Source: Thermoplasmata archaeon | GTDB taxonomy: Archaea > Thermoplasmatota > Thermoplasmata > Thermoplasmatales > Thermoplasmataceae | Reading direction: 5' to 3' | Assembly: GCA_021833045.1 (NCBI GenBank) | Contig: JAKBGP010000142.1 | Span: 1 to 6,051, forward strand | DNA: 6,051 nucleotides | Shown: piece after piece, positions 1 through 6,029 of the stretch | Numbering within the stretch: the stretch's first letter is position 1 | Layout of the letters: each line of letters starts with the position of its first letter | Program-made: the position numbers and the translations under genes | The notes under the pieces: model-generated | The model's input: the letters and a program-made list of their open reading frames with translations, nothing else | The model's database searches: none | What the model was told of the DNA's origin: nothing

Positions 1-213
1 GTAAGAAAAAAGAAGGCCAGCGAACTTAACCTTGGTCAGAGAAGATTCAGGAGGGCAACATCTGGGTTTGGAGGTTTCCCGAGGCCAAAGCCTGAGGGCA
101 GAGAAAAACCAACTAAAAGAGTTAATTTAAGATACAGATGCACAAAATGCAAGAAGGCAAGCACTCCCCCATCACAGAGAGCCAAGAAACTTGAAATTGT
201 GGAGGTAAGATAA
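1..213 (+). CDS. rpl44e: Large ribosomal subunit protein eL42 (L44e), 3' part only
   Basis: This is the C-terminal part of archaeal ribosomal protein L44e (eL42), a zinc-binding protein of the large subunit near the tRNA exit site. Seventy codons are visible before the TAA at 211-213; family members run to about 92-95 residues, so roughly the first 22-25 are missing at the window edge. The visible part has the family hallmarks: the basic GQRRFRR stretch, the [10 protein letters not shown] turn, a KPTKR segment, and a CTKC pair (visible residues 47-50) that would be the second half of the zinc site. The first cysteine pair must lie upstream. The protein is strongly basic, as expected for an rRNA binder. 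Its last codons carry the GGAGGT ribosome binding site of the next gene, and its stop overlaps that gene's ATG by one base, so the two are probably translationally coupled. Confidence 0.95.
   Translation, partial: VRKKKASELNLGQRRFRRATSGFGGFPRPKPEGREKPTKRVNLRYRCTKCKKASTPPSQRAKKLEIVEVR
201..206 (+). promoter_or_regulatory. Strong Shine-Dalgarno site for rps27e inside the L44e gene
   Basis: GGAGGT lies 6 bases before the ATG at 213, inside the last codons of the L44e gene. It is a near-perfect match to the archaeal anti-Shine-Dalgarno sequence at good spacing, and supports the start at 213 over the internal ATG at codon 6. Confidence 0.75.
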
Positions 214-410
214 TGACTGATAAGGAAATGAAAAAACTGAAGGGAAAGGGAAATAGGTTCATAAAAATCAAGTGCCCAGAGTGCGGTAGTGAGCAGATTA
301 CATATACCAAAGGTTCAAGCGTGGTAAACTGCAATATCTGCGGATCTGAACTTGCAAAACCGACTGGCGGTACCATTATGACTAACTGTGAGATCACAGA
401 AGAATTCTGA
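213..410 (+). CDS. rps27e: Small ribosomal subunit protein eS27 (S27e)
   Basis: Archaeal ribosomal protein S27e is a small zinc-ribbon protein of the 30S subunit. The 65-residue product is the usual length for the archaeal family. It has a short basic N-terminus (residues 1-20), then a four-cysteine zinc ribbon: CPEC at 21-24 and CNIC at 40-43, separated by a short beta-rich stretch. The conserved ELAKPTGG segment follows at 46-53. A fifth cysteine at 59 is outside the zinc site. The ATG at 213 is chosen because GGAGGT sits 6 bases upstream and because the ATG overlaps the L44e stop codon (TAATG). The pairing L44e-S27e-aIF2-alpha is a well-known conserved archaeal gene order, which agrees with the identification. 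Nothing looks broken. Confidence 0.95.
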   Translation: MTDKEMKKLKGKGNRFIKIKCPECGSEQITYTKGSSVVNCNICGSELAKPTGGTIMTNCEITEEF

Positions 411-415
411 TAATA

Positions 416-1192
416 ATGGAAAAAATGAATGATATCCCTGAAATTGGAGACCTTGTTGTAGTTACTGTAACAAAGGTTGAAAAATTTGGGGCTGAGGTGA
501 AGCTTGATGAATACAAAGACCTTAACGGGTTCATCCATATCGCAGAGGTAGCCAATGGTTGGGTCAGGTATATAAGGGATCATCTCAGGGAAGGACAGAA
601 AACAGTATGCAAGGTACTTCAAATTGATTCAAGAAGAAAAAGTGTTGATCTATCTCTTAAGAGGGTAAATGAACATCAGAAGAGAGAAAAAATTTCAGAA
701 TGGAAGAATGATCAGAAGGCTGAGAAGTTAATGGAATTGGTCTCAGCATCTCTGAAGAAATCTCCTGAAGAATGTATGACTGAATTTGGAAATGAATTAA
801 TTGAAAAGTATGGAAGTCTGTATTCAGCGTTTGAAGAGGCTGCTACTGAAGAAGAAGATTTTTACAAGGGAACAAAAGCAAAGTGGAGAAATGCTTTTCT
901 GAAGATAGCAACACAGAATGTACAGTCTCCATTCGTTAAAATTGGTGGCACAATAGAGATGTATTCGCTTGAATCTAAGGGTATTGAGAAGATTAAGAAC
1001 TGCCTCGATATAGGTGAGATTGCAGATGCTACCATAAGGTATGCAGGTGCACCAAGATATTTATTGAAAGTTAGAGACAGGGAATATAAGAGCGCTGAGG
1101 ATAAACTTAAAACTATCATTCAGACTATTTCAGACAACTGCAAAAAGAGTGGGGTATCCTTTGAGTTCATCAGGGATAGTAAGGACAAATGA
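416..1192 (+). CDS. eif2a: Translation initiation factor aIF2, alpha subunit
   Basis: This is the alpha subunit of archaeal initiation factor 2, the heterotrimer that carries initiator Met-tRNA to the small ribosomal subunit; alpha contacts the tRNA and the gamma subunit. The 258-residue length is typical. An N-terminal S1/OB domain spans about residues 10-84 (FGAEVKLDEY at 24-33, GFIHIAEV at 38-45, GWVRYIRD at 48-55, VDLSLKRVN at 77-85). A helical domain follows at about 86-170 (EKISEWKNDQKAEKL), then the alpha-beta C-terminal domain at about 175-258, which binds gamma (GAPRYLLKVRDREYK at 211-225). The loop that carries the regulated Ser51 in eukaryotes here reads EVANGWVRYIRD, without an equivalent serine, as is normal in archaea. 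No clear ribosome binding site precedes the ATG at 416 or the in-frame ATG at 425, so expression probably relies on coupling to S27e, which ends 5 bp upstream. Either ATG could be the true start. Confidence 0.96.
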   Translation: MEKMNDIPEIGDLVVVTVTKVEKFGAEVKLDEYKDLNGFIHIAEVANGWVRYIRDHLREGQKTVCKVLQIDSRRKSVDLSLKRVNEHQKREKISEWKNDQKAEKLMELVSASLKKSPEECMTEFGNELIEKYGSLYSAFEEAATEEEDFYKGTKAKWRNAFLKIATQNVQSPFVKIGGTIEMYSLESKGIEKIKNCLDIGEIADATIRYAGAPRYLLKVRDREYKSAEDKLKTIIQTISDNCKKSGVSFEFIRDSKDK

Positions 1193-1362
1193 AGGGAACA
1201 ATAAGAAAGTGTAGTGTGTGTGGAATGTACACAATGGAGTTAATTTGCCCAAAATGTTCCGGGGCAACAAAATTGGCTGGACCAATGAAATATTCTACAA
1301 CTGATAAATTCCAGAAGTACAGGCTGGAAGAAATGGAGGAGGATGAAGATGGAGACAATTAA
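1189..1362 (+). CDS. nop10: Ribosome biogenesis protein Nop10 (H/ACA RNP component)
   Basis: Nop10 is a small core protein of the archaeal H/ACA ribonucleoprotein. It stabilises the pseudouridine synthase Cbf5 and helps position guide RNA for rRNA pseudouridylation. The gene has 57 codons, close to the usual length of about 55-65. The product begins MKGTIRKC and has a four-cysteine zinc ribbon (C8, C11, C20, C23: CSVC and CPKC), followed by the family's TKLAGPMKYSTTDKFQKYR linker and helix (residues 27-45), with its conserved Pro-x-(Lys/Arg)-(Tyr/Phe)-Ser and Asp-x-(Phe/Tyr)-x-x-Tyr-Arg pattern. The ATG overlaps the aIF2-alpha stop as ATGA. AAGGA lies only 3 bases upstream and AGGGAT 11 bases upstream, so termination-reinitiation is the likely route. 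The tail (residues 47-57) is very acidic, probably because these codons also encode the ribosome binding site of the next gene. Confidence 0.94.
   Translation: MKGTIRKCSVCGMYTMELICPKCSGATKLAGPMKYSTTDKFQKYRLEEMEEDEDGDN
1338..1342 (+). promoter_or_regulatory. Shine-Dalgarno site that decides the PAC2-family start
   Basis: Two overlapping GGAGG copies occupy 1335-1342, within the acidic-tail codons of nop10. The second, at 1338-1342, is 6 bases from the ATG at 1349 but directly abuts the in-frame ATG at 1343. Spacing therefore favours 1349 as the main start. Confidence 0.6.
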
Positions 1363-2107
1363 GATTAAGAAAATGATAGACGTAATACCAGAAGGAACAA
1401 GTACGCTGGTATGTGGGCTTCCTGGTATAGGTAATGTTGGAAGAATTACAGTAGATTACATGATCGACAAGTTGAAGATGGAGAAGGTTCTCGAAATTTA
1501 TTCCTCTCATTTCCCGGCTCAGGTATTTGTGGACAGAGAAGGCAAGGCTCATTTAAATAGAAATACTCTGTTTTACAAGCAAATTTCAAAGTCTAAATCA
1601 CTATTCGTGTTCACAGGAGATTTTCAGGGAAACACACCAGAGGGTCAGTATGAACTTTCGTGGAGGTTACTGGAAATTGCAAGGGAAATGAACGTGAATA
1701 TCATATACACACTTGGTGGATATGGTGTAGGCAAACTTGTTGAGACTCCAAGAATTCTTGGTGCCTTTACCGATTCAAGTCTAAAACAAAACCTCATAAA
1801 GAATGGTGTGAAGTTCCCTGAAGGTGAACCGGGTGGAGGAATAGTCGGATCAAACGGTCTGATAGTAGGACTTGCTTATAAGTTCTTTAGAATACAGGCT
1901 GCATGTCTTATGGGTGAAACATCTGGGTATTTCCCTGACCCTAAGGCAGCACTTGAAATATTGAAAACACTCTCAAAACTTGTGGGCTTCAGGGTTTCTC
2001 TCATGGATCTTGAGGAAAGGTGTAAAAATCTTTCAGAATTAACTGAAAAAATGCAGTCAGATATGATCGACAAGGAAAAGAAGGATGATCTGGGTTATTT
2101 CCAGTAA
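1349..2107 (+). CDS. PAC2-family protein, probable proteasome assembly chaperone (PbaB-like)
   Basis: This is an archaeal member of the PAC2 family, whose characterised members (eukaryotic PAC1/PAC2, archaeal PbaA/PbaB) help assemble or bind the 20S proteasome alpha ring. The product is 252 residues from this start, matching the archaeal family. Signature elements, numbered from this start, are GLPGIGNVGR at 23-32, HFPAQVFVDREG at 54-65, the FTGDFQGNTPEGQYEL stretch at 88-103, LGGYGVGKLVETPRILG at 122-138, and the GIVGSNGLIVGLA core at 164-176 followed by GETSGYFPDPKAA at 189-201. The last 30 or so residues are a charged helix-like arm ending Tyr-Phe-Gln, which resembles the HbYX tail used to dock into proteasome alpha pockets. 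The alternative ATG at 1343 adds two residues; 1349 is preferred for ribosome binding site spacing. The start lies inside nop10, so the gene is the likely last member of the translation operon. The family is certain; the proteasome role is inferred from homologues. Confidence 0.88.
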   Translation: METIKIKKMIDVIPEGTSTLVCGLPGIGNVGRITVDYMIDKLKMEKVLEIYSSHFPAQVFVDREGKAHLNRNTLFYKQISKSKSLFVFTGDFQGNTPEGQYELSWRLLEIAREMNVNIIYTLGGYGVGKLVETPRILGAFTDSSLKQNLIKNGVKFPEGEPGGGIVGSNGLIVGLAYKFFRIQAACLMGETSGYFPDPKAALEILKTLSKLVGFRVSLMDLEERCKNLSELTEKMQSDMIDKEKKDDLGYFQ

Positions 2108-2115
2108 TTCCGGAA

Positions 2116-2151
2116 TAAATCATAGAAAAGTTCTGATTTAATATTATTTTT
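2116..2151 (+). terminator. Hairpin plus T-tract ending the translation operon
   Basis: Eight bases after the PAC2 stop, TAAATCA (2116-2122) is mirrored exactly by TGATTTA (2134-2140). An inner GAA/TTC pair (2125-2127 with 2131-2133) could extend the stem across a 2-base bulge. A five-T run follows at 2147-2151. Archaeal termination depends mostly on the T-rich stretch, so the stem may be incidental. Placement right after the last operon gene and before a new promoter-like element supports the call. Confidence 0.5.
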
Positions 2152-2205
2152 CATTATATATCAACCCAGGGTAATGTTTTTGTAACTTGTTCATTTAGAA
2201 TAAGG

Positions 2206-2213
2206 TAAATATA
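2206..2213 (+). promoter_or_regulatory. TATA-like box for top6B-top6A
   Basis: TAAATATA is centred about 26 bases before the top6B ATG at 2236. That is the distance expected between an archaeal TATA box and a transcription start at the A of the ATG. It fits a leaderless mRNA, and top6B has no properly spaced Shine-Dalgarno sequence (only AGG directly touching the ATG). A second AT-rich stretch at 2151-2160 could serve a longer leader. No transcript data are available. Confidence 0.5.
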
Positions 2214-2235
2214 ATCAGTTTCATATGGCTTAAGG

Positions 2236-4080
2236 ATGCAGGAAAAGAAAAAGCCACAGGAATTCAAGCAGGTTTCTATATCGGAATTTTTTGAGAAAAA
2301 TAGGCACATACTTGGTTTTGATTCATTGCAAAGAGCTTTATTTATTATGGTAAAAGAGGCGGTGGATAATTCACTTGATGCATGTGAGGAACATGGAATA
2401 CTTCCAGATTTAGACGTGAAGATTTCAAGGATATCAGGGGACATTTATGAGATGGTGGTTCTGGATAATGGACCTGGAATAGAGAGAACGCAGGTCCCAA
2501 AGGCCTTCGGACAACTACTCTATGGTTCAAGATTTCATGTGATGAGGCAGACAAGGGGACAGCAAGGACTTGGAATAACAGCAGCAATCCTCTATGGTCA
2601 GATAACAACAGGTGAATTCTCTCATATCACTACAAAGAGGCCAGTTGACGATGTTGCATACCACTTCGAAATGGGTATAGATATCAAAAATAATGTGGCA
2701 AATATAAAGACAGAAGAGCCGGTTATATGGAAGGCAGAACATGGAACAGAGGTAAGGATAAGGGCAAAGGGGAAATACATAACCGGAAGGCAATCCATAC
2801 ATGAATATCTGAAGGAAGTGGCAGTGGTAAATCCAAATGCAAGAATTAGATTCACAGATCCCGATGGGACAGCGATTACTTTTGAAAGATCCATCGAAGA
2901 ACCTTCAAGGCAGTCAAAACCGGTCAAACCCCATCCCTATGGACTTGAGGTGGGAGAGCTTTTATCCCTTGCTTCCGAAAGCTCTAACAGAAACATGAAG
3001 GAGTTATTCGTAGAAAACTTTTCAAGAATAAGTTTAAACACGGCATCTGAAATACTGGAAAAATCTGGAGTTGATCCAGAAATGAGGCCAGCAGCGCTTG
3101 AGAGGGCTGAGGCAGAAAGGATAATATCGACCATATCTGAGGTGAAGCTTATGCCTCCCTCAGCTGAATCCCTATCACCAATTTCGGAGCAGTTCATCAG
3201 GGTAGGTATGCTTTCCGTATATGGTGATGAGCGGCCAGGTTTTTATGGCAAACCCATTTCAGGTTCAGTCAGAATTCATAAGGGTAACCCGTTTTCAGTT
3301 GAAATAGGAATGGTATATGGTGGAGAACTCCCTTCAGACCAGCCAGCACGAATAATAAGATATGCAAATAAGGTCCCTCTTCTATTTCAGGCTGGTTCCT
3401 GTGCTATCACAGAGGCAATATCAGAAACGGACTGGAGGCAGTATGGAATGGAGCAGAAACAGGGAAAGGGGGTTCCTTACGGCCCCGCTATAATTCTTGT
3501 CCATGTATATGGGCCAAAGATTCCATATGTGTCAGAGTCAAAGGAAGCAATAGCACCTGTTAGCGAAATAGTTGAGGAAATTAAGAATGTCCTGAAAGCA
3601 GAAATGAGGCAGCTGAGAAGATTCAACAACAGGATAGAGAGAAACAAGAAGATGGGGGAGAAATTCAGACTCGTGAGCAAGATAATTCCTGAGATTGCAA
3701 AAAAGAGTTCAGAAATTCTAAAGCTCGAAGTGCCCGATTACAGGAGGACAATGAGTAAAATTGCAAACGTTGTTTTTGTAAGGGAAGAAGTTGAGAACGG
3801 AGATAAAAAGAAATCAATTACATCTGTCATAAATTATACAGATGATACAGTTTCATTCAATCTGAAGATCGTTTTTCCCTTCAGGGAAGTTGACATAAAA
3901 ATTGAAAACCTTGGATCAGCAGAAACATACAGTTACGAAGAAGGTCTAGATCAGGTAAAGGGAAACTATACTGGTGCGGAATATTTTGTTACAGGAATAA
4001 ATCCAGTTCTGGTACAGGGAGCTGAGGAGCTGCCAGCAGACTGGGATTTAAAGGGGGTGGAAGTAAATGAGCAGGAATGA
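2236..4080 (+). CDS. top6B: DNA topoisomerase VI subunit B (ATPase subunit)
   Basis: Subunit B of the type IIB topoisomerase VI binds and hydrolyses ATP, dimerises as a gate, and drives strand passage by subunit A. The 614-residue product has the GHKL/Bergerat ATPase at about 10-225: helix with E41, N45 and D48 (EAVDNSLDA), LDNGPGI at 76-82, the glycine-rich lid GQQGLG at 108-113, and HGTEV at 169-173. The H2TH domain follows at about 232-300 (HPYG at 233-236, FSRIS at 262-266), then the transducer at about 310-495 (HKGNPFSVEIGMVYGG at 348-363, RYANKVPLLF at 375-384, VPYGP at 413-417, SKEAIA at 435-440). About 115 residues remain after position 500. The crenarchaeal Sulfolobus enzyme has no such region, whereas the longer Methanosarcina enzyme (about 610 residues) has a C-terminal immunoglobulin-like domain there. 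The WKxY position reads W400-R-Q-Y403, with arginine in place of lysine. No frameshift is seen. It overlaps top6A by 14 bp, so the subunits should be co-translated. Confidence 0.97.
   Translation: MQEKKKPQEFKQVSISEFFEKNRHILGFDSLQRALFIMVKEAVDNSLDACEEHGILPDLDVKISRISGDIYEMVVLDNGPGIERTQVPKAFGQLLYGSRFHVMRQTRGQQGLGITAAILYGQITTGEFSHITTKRPVDDVAYHFEMGIDIKNNVANIKTEEPVIWKAEHGTEVRIRAKGKYITGRQSIHEYLKEVAVVNPNARIRFTDPDGTAITFERSIEEPSRQSKPVKPHPYGLEVGELLSLASESSNRNMKELFVENFSRISLNTASEILEKSGVDPEMRPAALERAEAERIISTISEVKLMPPSAESLSPISEQFIRVGMLSVYGDERPGFYGKPISGSVRIHKGNPFSVEIGMVYGGELPSDQPARIIRYANKVPLLFQAGSCAITEAISETDWRQYGMEQKQGKGVPYGPAIILVHVYGPKIPYVSESKEAIAPVSEIVEEIKNVLKAEMRQLRRFNNRIERNKKMGEKFRLVSKIIPEIAKKSSEILKLEVPDYRRTMSKIANVVFVREEVENGDKKKSITSVINYTDDTVSFNLKIVFPFREVDIKIENLGSAETYSYEEGLDQVKGNYTGAEYFVTGINPVLVQGAEELPADWDLKGVEVNEQE
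4056..4059 (+). promoter_or_regulatory. Shine-Dalgarno site for top6A within top6B
   Basis: A G-rich stretch (GGGGGTGG, 4053-4060) in the last codons of top6B contains GGTG, 7 bases before the top6A ATG at 4067. It supports that start and coupled synthesis of the two subunits. Confidence 0.5.
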
Positions 4081-5149
4081 AAATACAGAAGAACAGCTGA
4101 AGAACTTTGTAAATACAATTTATGAGGCCATAAAGAATGAGGATATCCCTGAGATAAAGATTAAGTCACGAACACGGGATAACATAGTTCTTGACGCACT
4201 ATACGGTGTATGGAAATACGGGGACCAGGAGGTTAGGAGAACAGCCAGAAAGATAGATGGAGCAGAGTTCATTGCCAAATCACTTTACACCATCAACTTC
4301 ATTCTTGATATGTTGAAAGAGTCAAAGTCATCAACTCTCAGGGAGATGTATTACATATCTGAGGGCTGGAAGGATTACAAGTTTGCGACACAGGACGAGT
4401 CAAATGTGCTCGCAGAGGACATGGAAGTAATGACAGAATTGATGAGAGAGGATTTTCATCTGAGGCCGGAGGAGAATGGTGCAAGTATTATTGGCGATAT
4501 TACCATAGAGGAAAAGAACAGGAAGAATGAATTTAAGAGAATCAACTGTCGTGATGATGTTGGAGATGCGGGATATAATATACCATATAATGTAGAGGAG
4601 GAAAAGGTCAGGCTCATATCACACGATGCAGATATGATTGTAGCTCTGGAAACGGGAGGAATGTTTGACAGACTTGTGGAAAACAAGTTTGACGAGGATT
4701 TCAGGGCAATACTTGTCCATCTTAAGGGGCAGCCAGCTAGAAGCACAAGAAGGATGCTCAAGAGGATGAATGAGGAGATGGGTCTTCCCGTATATATCTT
4801 CACAGACGGGGATCCATGGTCGTTCAGAATATATGCATCAGTGGCATACGGGGCAATAAAGACTGCACACATTTCACACTGGCTTGCAGTTCCAACAGCT
4901 GAATTTGTGGGAATTAGTGCTTCAGATATACTCAATTATGATCTTCCGACAGATAAATTGAATGACAAGGATATATCAGCATTAAATTCTGAACTTCAGG
5001 ACCCAAGATTCCAAAACGAATTCTGGAAATCAGAAATTGAGACGATGCTTAAAATAAATCAGAAAGCTGAACAACAGGCTCTGGCCAAATATGGCCTGAA
5101 TTTTGTAACTGATACATATCTTCCAGAGAAACTTAATCTGAAGAGATGA
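4067..5149 (+). CDS. top6A: DNA topoisomerase VI subunit A (Spo11-like DNA-cleaving subunit)
   Basis: Subunit A makes the transient double-strand break, joining to DNA 5' ends through a tyrosine; it is the homologue of the meiotic protein Spo11. The 360-residue length matches archaeal family members of about 360-390. A short N-terminal arm precedes the winged-helix (CAP-like) DNA-binding domain. This carries the [13 protein letters not shown] block at 89-101, where Y96, the second tyrosine, is the expected nucleophile by comparison with Spo11. The Toprim domain begins near 183 and has the metal-binding glutamate E195 (ALETGGMF) and the acidic pair D247/D249 in TDGDPW. The conserved [11 protein letters not shown] block lies at 221-231. 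All catalytic residues are present. The ATG overlaps the end of top6B by 14 bp and has a G-rich ribosome binding site. It forms the A2B2 holoenzyme with the upstream product, acting on the chromosome to relax supercoils and unlink daughter DNA. Confidence 0.97.
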   Translation: MSRNENTEEQLKNFVNTIYEAIKNEDIPEIKIKSRTRDNIVLDALYGVWKYGDQEVRRTARKIDGAEFIAKSLYTINFILDMLKESKSSTLREMYYISEGWKDYKFATQDESNVLAEDMEVMTELMREDFHLRPEENGASIIGDITIEEKNRKNEFKRINCRDDVGDAGYNIPYNVEEEKVRLISHDADMIVALETGGMFDRLVENKFDEDFRAILVHLKGQPARSTRRMLKRMNEEMGLPVYIFTDGDPWSFRIYASVAYGAIKTAHISHWLAVPTAEFVGISASDILNYDLPTDKLNDKDISALNSELQDPRFQNEFWKSEIETMLKINQKAEQQALAKYGLNFVTDTYLPEKLNLKR

Positions 5150-5152
5150 TCA

Positions 5153-5157
5153 TTTTT
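5153..5157 (+). terminator. T-tract after top6A
   Basis: A run of five Ts begins four bases after the top6A stop. It directly follows the short palindrome ATGATCAT (5146-5153), which overlaps the stop codon. Short T-tracts are enough for archaeal termination, but this one is brief and read-through into the next gene is plausible. Confidence 0.3.
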
Positions 5158-5163
5158 AACAAA

Positions 5164-5172
5164 AATATTATA
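5164..5172 (+). promoter_or_regulatory. TATA-like box for the nitrilase-family gene
   Basis: AATATTATA is centred about 34 bases before the ATG at 5202, predicting a transcription start near 5194 and a leader of about 8 bases. No BRE element is obvious. The box lies just after the T-tract, which supports separate transcription of the downstream gene. Confidence 0.4.
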
Positions 5173-5201
5173 CACTCAAAACATAATGAGTTAGTGAAAG
5201 G

Positions 5202-6029
5202 ATGAACGGTTCTTCAGTAAGCAATCAAATGAGAATTGCAGTTGTGCAATTCAATTCCGGAAAAAGCAAGGAAGAAAACCTGGACTTTATAAAGGGAAAA
5301 ATTGACAAATATTCTGGAAAACAGGATCTGGTTATATTTCCTGAATACTCTATGATCAAGCCAGATTTCAATGACAGAAACTTTATGATTGATGTCTCTG
5401 AATCTATCACTGGACAATTCGTTGAGGAAATCAGAAGTATGACTATGAAAAGAGAAATAGCTGTAATTGGAAATTTTGTGGAGAGCAGGGGTCAAACTGA
5501 GAAACCATTCAACACATCATTTGCCATAGACAATATGGGTATTCTATTTGGAAAATATCAGAAACTCCATCTATTTGACTCCTACGGATATATGGAATCA
5601 AAGGTTTACAATGAGGGTCTCAGGAGACCAGAAGTCATTTCTCTTAATGGCATTCCATTTGGTATGGAAATCTGTTATGATATAAGGTTCCCGGAACTGT
5701 CCAGATTATATGCGCTAAAGGGTGCACAGATGATAACCATTCAGGCTGGATTCTTTAAGGGAGAATACAAGCTTGAGACATGGACTGCACTGCTGAAAAG
5801 TATCGCAATGACAAATGGGGTTTTTGTTGTGGCTTCTGGACAATCAGGACCAGAATTCATAGGACATTCAACAGTGATTTCACCGGCAGGAAAGGTAATC
5901 GAAGAGCTGGGCGAAGATGAGGAAGATATTACTGTGAAAATTGATATGTCAGAAGTGACTTCATACAGAGAAAACGTAAAGGTTCTCACTGCAAGAAGAA
6001 GAGATTTTTACGATATATCCGGTCTCTGA
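5202..6029 (+). CDS. Carbon-nitrogen hydrolase (nitrilase superfamily, Nit/omega-amidase-like)
   Basis: This is a soluble cytoplasmic amidase-type enzyme of the nitrilase superfamily, which cleaves non-peptide carbon-nitrogen bonds through a cysteine thioester. The 275-residue product is the normal single-domain length. The catalytic triad is intact: E48 in VIFPEYS, K121 in KYQKLHLFD, and C158 in GMEICYDIRFPELSR. The domain starts at RIAVVQF (residues 11-17) and ends near residue 270 (ARRRDFYDI). The HLFD and CYDIRFPEL motifs recall the Nit1/Nit2 group (deaminated glutathione amidase and omega-amidase), suggesting a small amide substrate in metabolite repair or nitrogen metabolism. Substrate cannot be fixed from sequence. 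The start at 5202 follows AAAGG directly and sits at leaderless-like distance from a TATA-like box. The ATG at 5229 (residue 10) would remove a nine-residue Ser/Asn-rich leader and begin exactly at the family core, so it is a real alternative. There is no signal peptide or membrane segment. Confidence 0.9.
   Translation: MNGSSVSNQMRIAVVQFNSGKSKEENLDFIKGKIDKYSGKQDLVIFPEYSMIKPDFNDRNFMIDVSESITGQFVEEIRSMTMKREIAVIGNFVESRGQTEKPFNTSFAIDNMGILFGKYQKLHLFDSYGYMESKVYNEGLRRPEVISLNGIPFGMEICYDIRFPELSRLYALKGAQMITIQAGFFKGEYKLETWTALLKSIAMTNGVFVVASGQSGPEFIGHSTVISPAGKVIEELGEDEEDITVKIDMSEVTSYRENVKVLTARRRDFYDISGL

Noticed and set aside
122..622. A 166-codon open frame on the minus strand across L44e, S27e and aIF2-alpha.
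   Set aside because: It lies entirely opposite three strongly recognisable genes, has a low-complexity Phe/Ser/Ile-rich product typical of antisense of AT-rich coding DNA, and shows no domain.
2107..2116. Perfect 10-base palindrome ATTCCGGAAT next to the PAC2-family stop codon.
   Set aside because: It is short, overlaps the stop codon, has no partner copy near another promoter, and lies far from the top6B start, so an operator role is not supported.
2108..2235. Possible small RNA or riboswitch in the gap between the PAC2-family gene and top6B.
   Set aside because: Only one weak AT-rich hairpin is visible and it is better explained as a terminator; the predicted top6B transcript start leaves no room for a leader structure.
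4456..4935. A 159-codon open frame on the minus strand inside top6A.
   Set aside because: It is opposite the conserved Toprim coding region, its Ser/Ile/Leu-rich product matches no family I recognise, and it has no promoter context.
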